Positions 55,038-64,000 of a DNA stretch of 64,000 bases are shown one piece after another (position 1 is the first letter of the stretch; every line of letters starts with the position of its first letter). The translations under genes and the position numbers were made by a program. The notes under the pieces are model-generated. The model saw only the letters and a list, made by a program, of their open reading frames with translations. It was not told where the DNA came from and ran no database searches. The stretch spans positions 16,492,001-16,556,000 of the forward strand of contig JBHGNT010000012.1 of NCBI GenBank assembly GCA_043228905.1, read 5' to 3'. The stretch comes from Azolla caroliniana. Its lineage: Eukaryota > Polypodiophyta.

Positions 55038-57456
55038 TGGTATTAGAGCGCGAGGGTTGAGAACCTCCGTAGTTGACGAGCGATTACTGAAGACAAATCC
55101 TAACACCTGGTAAAGAGAGAAAGATGGACAGAGGTATGGCAAGCTCACTTCTGACCGAGAAGCTTGATAGACATAACTATGCATCATGGTCATACAAGAT
55201 GCACCAGTATCTGCTCGGACATGGATACTAGAGTTATGTTGAGGGTGCGATTGAAATAGCACCGGAGCTGTCGGAAAAGTAGTTCCCAACATGGGAACAA
55301 TGAGCAAGCTACATTAGAGATGCTAAGACGCTCAAACAGGTCTGGGAAAATCTGAAAAAGATTTTCGCCACAAGTACCTCAACCCGCAAGCTACAACTTC
55401 GGCAAGAACCGAACAATATCTGACGAAAGGATATGTCAATTTTAGACTACACCGCGAAGATAAAGGAGATTTGCGACTCATTAGGGTCCATTGACATCAC
55501 GATAGAGGAGGACGAAATGGTGCAAATTTGCCTTGGTGGTCTGGCTCAAAGGTACGGGCCCATCCGGACCACCATCCTCACCTGGGAGAAACCATCATCC
55601 TTCTTCGACCTGCAACCGATGCTCATGGTCGAAGAAAACCACACGAGTGTCAAGGACCACTCAATTGGACAACCAGATGATGGACATGAAGGCAGATCGG
55701 CCCCCATGGGCATGGACGACGAGGTGGATTGGCACGCAATGCAGGCGGCCGACAAGAGCAGAACTGGAGGCACAAAGATAGTGCGGATAGCAATTCCGGA
55801 CCCTCCACTAGCAGGGGAGTCAAGGTGGCACCGAAAATCGGCAAGGGAAAACCGACACGGAATGTTGCTACAGTGGCAAGAAAGGCCCTTGGGAATGCGA
55901 GTGTTGGAAGAAGCACACCAATTCGGATAAATCCGGATCTGGCAAGGCCGGACAAGGGAACCGGCAAAGCTCACACTACGCTGAAGGATCAGAAGGATCT
56001 GGAACCAGTAACACCGAAAAAGTGTCAGCCTTTATGATGAAGCACAAGGCGAACTCAATGAAGAAGATCACTTCCAAATCGGAGGAAGTGTGGTATGTTG
56101 ACTCCGGAGCGTCTAACCACATGACGAGCCACGAAGAGTGGTTCTCATTTTGGGAAAAGCCGGAGCAACTGGGAGTTGTCGAAATCGGACACGACACTCC
56201 TCACCCGATCGTGCATGTTAGAGAAGTCCTTTTAAGCCATGTTGGACAAAAGGGAAAGCTGATGAACGCACTACATGTTCCGATAATCACAAAGAACCTT
56301 GTGTCGGTCAGGTAGATCGTTGACCAGGGGATGCAGGTGTGGTTCACGCACCTCGGGTGCCTCATAGAGGAAGAAGGCCGGATAATCACGCAGGGACGGG
56401 AGGATGTTCATCCTCGACACCAACAAAGTCGGCACTACAATGTTCTCAAAAGGATAGAAGATCGAATTAGACATCGATCTTTGGCACAAGCAGATCAACA
56501 CGTCAATTATCAGAGGCTTCAGGACCTCCAAACAAAACAAGTTGTTTTCCGACTACCGAAATTTAGTGGCCGGAAGGCCCAAATTTGTGAAGATTGCCAA
56601 CTCAGGAAGCAACACCGACTTCCCTTCCCCACCGAAAGAAACCAGAGCCATAACAAGTTCTATCTAATACATTCGGATGTATGGGGACCGGCACAAAACG
56701 TTAGTCTTGGTGGGATCCGATATTTCATCTCCTTCATCGACGACTATAACCGGCACACATGGATCTACCTAATCGAAAGGAAAAGCGAAGTTTTTGACTG
56801 TTTCCGGAACTTGCCAAGTCTGGTTGAACGGGAAACGGAAAGGAAGATCAAGTGCTTGCGGCCGGATGGTGGAAAAGAATATTTTTTCCGACCAATTCAA
56901 CAGTTATCTGCAACAAATGGGAATTTAGAGAGAATTCAGTTGCAGATACACACCGGAACAAAAGGGTGTGGCCGAAAGAAAGAACCGGTCGATTGTCGAC
57001 GTGGCAAGGGCAATGCTGGAGGAGAAGAGCATGCCCAAGTTTGACTGGGTTGAGGCGGTCTGGGCGGCCTTCTACATCCAAAACCGGATTGGGGATAAGG
57101 TGTCAGCACACAAGCTGTAGTTCGGGCGGAAGCCGAACTTGAGGTACCTTAGGATATTTGGTGGCATAGCCTATGTGCATGTACTGGATGAGAAGCGGAA
57201 GAACCTGGACCCAAAGTCGGACAGATGCATACTAGTCGGCCACTCTCATGAGCAGAAGGGGTATAAGTGCTATATCCCCCGGACAAAACAAGTTCGAGTG
57301 AGCCGAGAGGTTGAATTTGATGAGTCAGTGTTGTGATACTCTCTATCGGCTCCGATGTCAGAATCCGACCCGATTCCAGAGGATGAAGCCAGTGAGCCCG
57401 AAACGATGTGAGCAGAAGAAGAAGAAGACTTCGGTACTCTAGTTGAAAGTCCGATC

Positions 57457-58174
57457 TCATTTCAGCTGAGCAGGCCAAATGAAGCGCTAAATTGGAAGGA
57501 CCAGCAAGATGATGAGCCAACGACAAACAAGATGATGCTCTCCCCGTGTAAGGAACTGAAGAGATGGTTCACACGCAAGGAAAAGGGGAAGAAGAAGATG
57601 CCGGAGTACGACACCGGCAGCCACAAGTTAGATCAGAGTGAATCCGACTACGGAAAGACCGAAGATGGACCTTCGGAGAACGAAGTCCGAGTCGGCCAAG
57701 AGGGCCTTGCAATCGACGAACGCGAAGTTACGGCGATGGATCCACCAGACGAACCCCGTCAAAAGGTATGGTACAATGAGTACATGGCGCATCACTATGC
57801 GTACATGACGAAAGTCATTTCAGCTGAGTAGGCCAAATGAAGTGCTGAGCCGGACGGACCAGCAAGATGATGAGCCGGTGACGAACAAGATGATGCTCTC
57901 CCTGTGTAAGGAACTGAAGAGATGGTTCACACGCAAGGAAAAGGGGAAGAAGAAGATGCCGGAATACGACACTGGCAGACACAAGCTAGATCAGAGTGAA
58001 TCCGACTACAGAAAGACCGAAGACGGACCTTCGGAGAACGAAGTCCGAGTCAGCCAAGAGGGCCTTGCAATTGACGAACGCGAAGTTACGCCGATGGATC
58101 CACTAGACAAACCCTGTCAAAAGGTATGGGTACAATGAGTACATGGCGCATCACTATGCGTACATGACGGAAGT
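57457..58174 (+). repeat. ~358-bp tandem duplication in Copia F
   Basis: Copies 57457-57814 and 57815-58174 both begin TCATTTCAGCTGAG and end after CATGACG(A/G)AAGT. They differ by scattered substitutions and a one-base insertion that shifts the frame. The duplicated part lies between integrase and RT. Confidence 0.9.
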
Positions 58175-58501
58175 GCGTGAGCTGGAGAGCTACGCAACAA
58201 CGGAAAAAGATGCGAATTGGCATGCCGCAATGGAGGAAGAAATGCGGGCACTAGATGCCAACGACACATGGGACCTGGTTGACCCTCCCCGACATTGCAA
58301 ACCGATCGGTTGCAAGTGGGTGTACAAGGTCAAATATAATGTTGCTGGTTCAGTCAACCAGTACAAGGCCCGTTTAGTGGCGAAATGATACTCGCAGACC
58401 CTCAGAATCAACTACGATGAGACCTTCACCCTATAGCGAAGAAGACAACGGTTCGTGTGGTGCTGGCGGTTGCCGCGACAAGGGGGTGACATCTTCATTA
58501 G

Positions 58502-58938
58502 TGTTGTCCACCGGAATAGTAACTGACGTACAAGAGCGTAGGAATAAGAAATAATATAAGATCATAATGCATGTAATGGTTCACGCAGGAAGCGTGAACG
58601 GCTAAATAGACCCTGCATATATAAAGGGCAGAAAACCTCTGATAGAGGGAGCGTGTAATTTTGGAATGTAAAGGAACGTATCATAATAGAATTCTATCTT
58701 CTCTGGAAGTCTGTGTATAGCTACGGCTAATCTATTGTATGTTTGGAATACCTGTGCGTGTAAGAGCATAAGTGTAACCATTGCTAAGGAGTCGTTTGTA
58801 GCCATCTCCCTTATACGCTGATAGGTTACATGGAACATTCCCCTACGCATTACGCATAAACGCCTATTCGTTGTTCCACAACCACTTGAAGGTCTAGGTC
58901 GAAGGACTGATCGTAGACCGTGTTCCTAATAGTTAACA
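58502..58938. mobile_element. Solo LTR inside Copia F, TSD ATTAG
   Basis: 437 bp, TGTTG...TAACA, flanked by ATTAG at 58497-58501 and 58939-58943. A TATATAAA box is at about 58616-58623. Removing it joins F's RT sequence just before MDVKN. Internal sequence has been lost, presumably by LTR-LTR recombination. It is not similar to the other LTRs in the window, so the full element is not represented here. Confidence 0.9.
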
Positions 58939-59354
58939 ATTAGATGGATGTGAAGAATGTGTCTCTTCAAGGTTATCTTGAAAAACAGGTCTACATGCTC
59001 CAGCCCCCCGATTTCGAGTCGGAGATGAACAAGTCGACAGTATGACGATTCAAGAAATTGCTTTATGGTCTGATGCAAGGCCCTCGACCTTGGAATGCGA
59101 AAATCACAGATCAAATGCATATGAAGGGTTTTGCAACCTCAAAATCCGACTCTTCATTGCTCATCCGGAAAGGTCCGGATGGCCCAGTATGTATCTTGCT
59201 ATATGTAGATGATCTAGTGATCAGTAGACCCGGCCTCGATGACATTGGCCGAGTGGAGTCCTAGTTGCCGGATGCATTTGATATGAAGGACTTGGGGGAC
59301 CTTCATTATTTTCTAGGGATTGAGGTGATCCATACCCCTTATGGCATATTGCTC

Positions 59355-59735
59355 TATTGAGAGACAATCTCAACATTCGTGCGTAATACGATGCGTAACC
59401 TAGTGCGTAGACTGGGTGCGTAAATCGGTACGCATAACATGGCGAGGCCGTTGGGAAGATATTCCTCGTAAGGAATAATTTTGGGAGTTAGTGTAGTAGG
59501 ATCATTTATGAGTGGTCAAGTATTGACAGTACTTGTGTCAGCCCTATTGTTAGGGCTTGTATAAAAGGTGCTCACTGAGCACGGTGTATGTACAGATTGA
59601 GTATTATTTTGAATTGAGTTTTTGTGTGTTCTCTCTCTTTGTCTCTCCCGCGTACTGTGTATATTCAAGCTCTCCATTAAACCTGCGTATTTTCTATGTT
59701 CGGTTTTCTATTGATTCGGCACATAATCTTTTTCA
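59355..59735 (+). repeat. 5' LTR of Copia G
   Basis: It shares with the F LTR a terminal hairpin (TTGAGA...TCTCAA), a GTCAGCCC block, an AGTATTATTTTGAATTGAG block and a TCTCTCTCTTTGTCTCTC tract. A TATA box (GTATAAAAGG) lies at about 59560-59569. Confidence 0.8.
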
Positions 59736-59819
59736 TGGTATCAGAGTGCGAGGGTTGAGAACCTCTGCAACCGACATAGCTTGAAAAGAAAACTAACCAA
59801 GAAGAACAGGAAAAACAAA

Positions 59820-60490
59820 ATGGATAGAGGCATGGCAACTACGCGTCTTGGTCCTACAAGATGCACCAGTACCTGCTCGGGCACGATTACTGGAGCTATG
59901 TCGACGGAGCGAATGACACAACACCCGAATCGACACACAGAGATTTCCCGGCGTGGGAACAGTCGGCGAGCAGAGTACTGTACTGCTTCACGTCTTGTGT
60001 GGGTGAACATCTCCTGAGCTATATTCGGGATGCGAAAACGCCAAAGGATGCTTGGGGAAATCTGAAGAAGATCTTCGCCGCAACCACCACAGCCAGGAAG
60101 CTTCAACTCCGACAGGAGCTGAGCAATTTACGACAAATGGGAAGCGCTCTTCCTACACAGAAGCTCGACAGAACGAACTTTGCATCTTGGGAATACAAGA
60201 TGCATCAATATCTTGTCGGACAAGGCTACTGGAGCTATGTCGAAGGAGCTCATGAATCGCACCCCAACCCAACACACGCCGACTATCCCGCTTGGGAGCA
60301 GGCCGCAAGCCGTGTGTTGTATTGCCTTGCATCATGCGTTCATGATCAAATGCTTGGCTACATTCGAGAGGCAAAAACGCCGAAGCAGGAATGGGAAAAC
60401 CTCAAGAAGATTTTCGGAGCCAATACGGCCGCACAAAAGCTCCAACTTCGATAGGAGCTGAACAATCTTCAACAAAGGGACATGCCAATC
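59820..60490 (+). pseudogene. Duplicated Copia gag N-terminal domain
   Basis: Two consecutive copies of the gag N-domain: YASWSYKMHQYLLG...YWSYVDGAND (59838-60143) and FASWEYKMHQYLVG...YWSYVEGAHE (60175-60480). Each ends in KLQLRQEL.NL. They are clearly diverged, the first nearer to F. A start Met at 59820 is out of frame with the first copy because about 30 bases are missing after it. Confidence 0.75.
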
Positions 60491-63400
60491 GGCAACTACA
60501 CCTTAAAGATTAAGAAGTTGTGCGATGCCCTTGGATCAGTCAATGTTAGCATTGACGACAAAGAAATGGTGCACATATGCCTCAGTGGCTTAGCACCGCG
60601 ATTTGGTGCAATAAGATCGGTCGTTCTCGTGAGAGAGAATCCTCCCTCCTTTTTTTATCTCCAATCGTTATTGCTGGTCGAAGAGAATCACGTGCGTCAA
60701 AGAAACAATGCACACAAAGGATAGATGTTATATTCGAACTTCGATGGAGGAAGAGGACATGGTCGTGGCAAGAGAGGCCAATACGGCCAAGGTCGACACA
60801 ATCAACATCATAACTCCCACCAATGTCAAGAGAACAAAAACGGCCCCAGAGAATTCGGTGGAAGGGGGAGCCATCATGCCGGACCAAGCAACTGTAGGAA
60901 CCCAGTTGAGTGCGGGTACTGTGGAAAACCCGACCACTATGAAGAGGAGTGTTGGAAGAAGAAGCGTGAGCAAGGCCCACAACTAACAAATTACGCCACG
61001 AACTCCGATTTTGGCGACCGCGGCGGATTGTTCATAATGAAGCGCGAAGCGCACTCAATGTCCGCACTTGCGTCAACTACTGCTTCCACTCTGAATGACG
61101 TATGGTTTGTCGATTCGGGAGCATCCAATCACATGACATCCCATGAAGATTGGTGTGAAAGTGTTTTTAGAATCAAAGCCATTGAACATTAGAAGAATAT
61201 ACAGTATGGATAATTCACATTTGGAAACTAAGAACACGAACCAAGACCTTAGGAAGAAGTCAAAAGTAAAAGTAAGAGACCAAGAGAAAAGTAAAAAGAG
61301 AAAAAGTGGACCATAAAAAACAGTAAAAAAGGAATGGTTATAACTCCTTTTTTCACCCAAATATTATGTTTAAATATGGGTTAGAAAGCTTGTAAAGAGA
61401 GCTACCTATAGAGTTTTAAATCACTAAATTTGGAGCTCTGATGAGGGCGATATGACGACAGAAAACAGACCTACCTCAAGAACGTGCTGCATGTCCCCAC
61501 CAACACAAAAAACCTGGTCTGAGTCAGCCAAATTGTTGAACAAGGAATGCAAGTACGCTTCAATAATGACGGATGCTTCATCGAAAAAGACGATCAAGTC
61601 GTAGTCACGACCAACGAGAAGGCCGTATGTTCATCCTCGAATCGAGTGAGGTAAAGTCGGCCATGTACGCAAAGGGCCAAAAAGTCGAAATTGACTTAAA
61701 ACTGTGGCACAAGAGAATCTGCCACATTAATCTCCAGAAATTACAAAACATGCATTCGAAAGGATTCGTAATCGGACTCCCGAACTTTACGACAAAGGAG
61801 ATTACAGGTGTATGTGAAGCATGTCAGTTCGGAAAGCAATGTCGTCACCCATTCCCCAACGAGCGGAATGTGTGCAAAGGGATTCTGGATGTCGTACATT
61901 CAGATGTGTGCGGACCAACCTAGCTAGCAACATTCGGCAGATGCCGATACTATGTCATGTTCATCGACGACTTCTCCAGGAACACCTAGATCTATCCGTT
62001 GAAGCAGAAGAGTGAAGTGTTCAAGCACTTCCAGACATTCAAGGCCGAAGTCGAAAAAACCACGGCTCGGCATATACGTTGTCTTCGATCAGATGGAGGC
62101 AAAGAATATTTTTCGGAAGCATTTTCGGCATATCTTTGAAAAGAAGGAATCCGATGAGAGCTCTCGTGTCGACACACGCCTCAACAAAATGGCGTAGCAG
62201 AGCGTAAAAATCGTCATGTAGTAGAAGTCGCACGAGCCATGATGAACGAGACGAACCTGCCGAAATCATATTGGGCAGAAGCGGCAAATACGGTTGTATA
62301 TCTCATGAATAGGTGCACAACCTCGGGAGTACACGATATAACTCCGCATGAGAAATTCTTCGAAAAGAAGCCAAACTTGTCACATGTCCGCATTTTCGGT
62401 TCTATCGCCTATATACATATTCCTGACGATACACGGCAACAGCTTGACCCAAAGTCGGAGAAATGTATCCTCGTAGGATACTCACTCGAACAGAAGGGGT
62501 ACAAATGCTATAAACCATCTACACGTAAGGTTCGAACAAGTCGAGACGTAGTCTTCGATGAACACACATCCTGGTACGCACCAGAGAATGCTTCGACTCC
62601 AACCCCGCTCGACGCGGATGGCTGAGTGGGCCATTAGAGCCACTGAGCGATGAAAGCACATCTCGGCCGAGTCTGAAGTTGGACAAAGGGAAGGTGAAAA
62701 TGCGGGAATATGAAGATCAATTCAAATTCGAATCGACCCACTCCCTTGATAGTGAGTTCAAAGGCCTTGACACTGGGACAAACAACGTAAAGAAAGCTTT
62801 AGAATCCGCGAACGAAAAGCTACGCTGGCCACCCGAGAGAAGAACCCTGTAAACCGTTACGGCTACGATGAGTACATGGTGTATCACTACGTTTTTATGA
62901 TGAAAGTAGCGACAGTAATGGAACCGAAAACGCTTTCCGAAGCCGCAAAGGATCCGCGATGGGTCGACGGGATGAATGAGGAGATGGAAGCTTTATGCAA
63001 AAATGAGACATGGGATCTCGTTCCTCTCCCCCCCAAACAAAGTAAAATACAATGCAGACGGATCCGTGAATCGCTTCAAACCATGGCTCATTGCGAAAGG
63101 CTACGCGCAAATGCATGGCATAGACTACGAAGAAACCTTTGCCCCGGTGGCAAAGATGACAACTGTACGGACAATAATTGTACTCGCCGCAGCGAAGGGA
63201 TGGCACCTCCACCAAATGGACGTGAAAAATGCTTTCCTCCAAGGAGAGTTAGAAGAAGAGGTGTACATGATACAACCACCTGGATTCGAATCACGTACTA
63301 AGCATCCGCATGCCATATGCCAACTCAAGAAGCCACTCTACGGCCTCAAACAAGTACCGCGTGCTTGGCACTCAAAGATCATGCAATATCTTCACCAAGT

Positions 63401-64000
63401 CGGATTTCGAATGTCAAAATCTGACACCTCTCTGTACATCTGAAATGAGTCGGATAGCCCGATCATCATCATCCTGTACGTGGATGATTTGGTCATAGGA
63501 GGGAAGGATCTCACCGAGATTAACAAAGTCAAATCACTTCTTTCCAGCAGATTCGAAATGAAAGACTTACACGACCTCTATTACTTCCTAGGTATTGAAG
63601 TAATTCGAACACCAGTCGGAATAATGATCTCTCAACAGCACTACATTCGCAACTTACTCTACAAGTTCAGAATGACTAAGTGCAAGCCTGTGTCTACCCC
63701 TCTTGATCGTAATCTCAAGATCGATGCCAATTCGGGAACCGCTGAGAGCGAGCCGACTCAGTATCGACAACTGATTGGTAGTTTGATCTATCTGACCATT
63801 ACGTGACCCGACCTCAATTATTCAGTTGGCCTACTTAGCCAATTTATGCAGAATCTGTGAAATCTTCACTGGACTGCACTAAGAGGATACTTTGGTATGT
63901 CAGTACGACAATGAACTACGACATTATGTACAAGACCAATGCGATCATTCGACTCGAAAGGTACACAGACGCGGACTGGGAAGGATATAAAGCGGACATG
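60481..64000 (+). pseudogene. Copia H gag-pol remnants, partial
   Basis: In order: the gag C-part with knuckle CGYCGKPDHYEEEC (60917), protease VDSGASNHMTSHEDW (61109), a replaced stretch (about 61160-61470), pre-integrase LWHKRICHINL, integrase pieces (HPFPNERN; PQQNGVAERKNRH in shifted frames), IFGSIAYIHIPDD, RT (YEETFAPVAKMTTV, MDVKNAFLQGELEEEVY, ILYVDDLVIGG) and LIYLTIT followed by TGA at 63804, then PDL. Stops and frameshifts throughout; the window ends in the RNase H region. Confidence 0.85.
61160..61470. other. Unexplained A-rich segment replacing Copia H coding
   Basis: Between protease and KNVLHVPTNTKNL the coding similarity vanishes for about 310 bases. The replacement is A-rich on the plus strand (many AAGTAAAAG words) and has no TIR or TSD that I can see. 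It could be filler from elsewhere or an unrecognised small element. Confidence 0.5.

Larger units (their letters stand above)
55124..59352 (+). pseudogene. Copia F gag-pol remnants
   Basis: Gag starts at 55124 (MDRGMASSLLTEKLDRHNY) and soon meets stops. Protease has VDSGASNHMTSHEEW (56096). Integrase pieces, the LRIFGGIAYVHVLDEK region and an RT start (CKWVYKVKYNV) follow. After the solo LTR come MDVKN, LLYVDDLVIS and MKDLGDLHYFLGIE. A ~360-bp segment upstream of RT is duplicated in tandem. Multiple stops and frameshifts make it non-functional. Confidence 0.85.
54619..59354 (+). mobile_element. Copia element F, 3' part cut by G
   Basis: A plus-strand Copia inside element E. The 5' LTR is 54619-55037 (419 bp), preceded by AGACT (54614-54618). 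The primer site TGGTATTAGAGC begins at 55038. Gag, protease, integrase and RT follow with many stops. A solo LTR (58502-58938) interrupts RT, and Copia G interrupts after the YVDD region at 59354. The 3' LTR is outside the window. Confidence 0.85.
59355..64000 (+). mobile_element. Copia element G/H, runs off the window
   Basis: The 5' LTR is 59355-59735 (about 381 bp, F-like; its first dinucleotide is TA where TG is expected). The primer site TGGTATCAGAG begins at 59736. The 5' gag piece matches family F, while from about 60150 the sequence is a second gag start followed by protease, integrase and RT of the family of element D. Either one chimeric element or two elements joined. The 3' end lies beyond 64000. 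Confidence 0.75.

Overview
This is nuclear DNA of a land plant, most likely a fern. The clues are intron-containing plant genes, plant-type Copia and Ty3/Gypsy LTR elements, tRNA-like SINE heads, organellar insertions and many microsatellites. The fern call rests on the wording of the PPR protein at 13.8-15.4 kb, whose repeats carry KACGSIGALGKGREIHSEI-like blocks that I associate with Ceratopteris and Adiantum. It is an inference from memory and was not searched.

Host genes are few: a PPR gene that looks damaged at both ends (13.8-15.4 kb, minus), a four-exon raffinose/stachyose-synthase-family GH36 gene (17.4-21.9 kb, minus), and a two-exon A-type cytochrome P450 (37.1-38.7 kb, plus). These three genes do not form a pathway. 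No tRNA, functional rRNA, CRISPR or bacterial-type operon was seen.

Most of the remainder is transposable elements, many with exact target-site duplications (TSDs). At 1.2-3.4 kb is a minus-strand Copia with an internal deletion (TSD GTAGA). At 3.96-4.6 kb lie mitochondrial 18S rRNA and group II intron fragments. At 5.22-10.75 kb is a complete, very young Copia with 706-bp LTRs differing at one base, an intact 1357-aa ORF and TSD AATTG. At 18.8-19.4 kb a hAT-like MITE sits in an intron. At 24.0-28.1 kb is a decayed minus-strand Copia (D). At 30.2-35.6 kb is a decayed chromodomain Gypsy (C, TSD AGTCT) with a rearranged 5' LTR.

From 39.2 kb to the window end the sequence is a nest. Copia E (minus) carries Gypsy A in its 3' LTR. 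Gypsy A carries chromovirus B in its protease gene (TSD GGGCC). E's reverse transcriptase is cut by Copia F. F carries a solo LTR (TSD ATTAG) and is cut by Copia G/H, which runs off the window. LTR divergence (about 4% for A, 2.4% for B) agrees with this order.

The most unusual items are the fungal-looking pol of Gypsy A, a ~56-bp tandem array with palindromic cores in the leader of B, a 37-bp perfectly inverted LTR segment in C, a low-complexity insert in the raffinose-synthase-family protein, and stop codons that mostly look like cytosine deamination.
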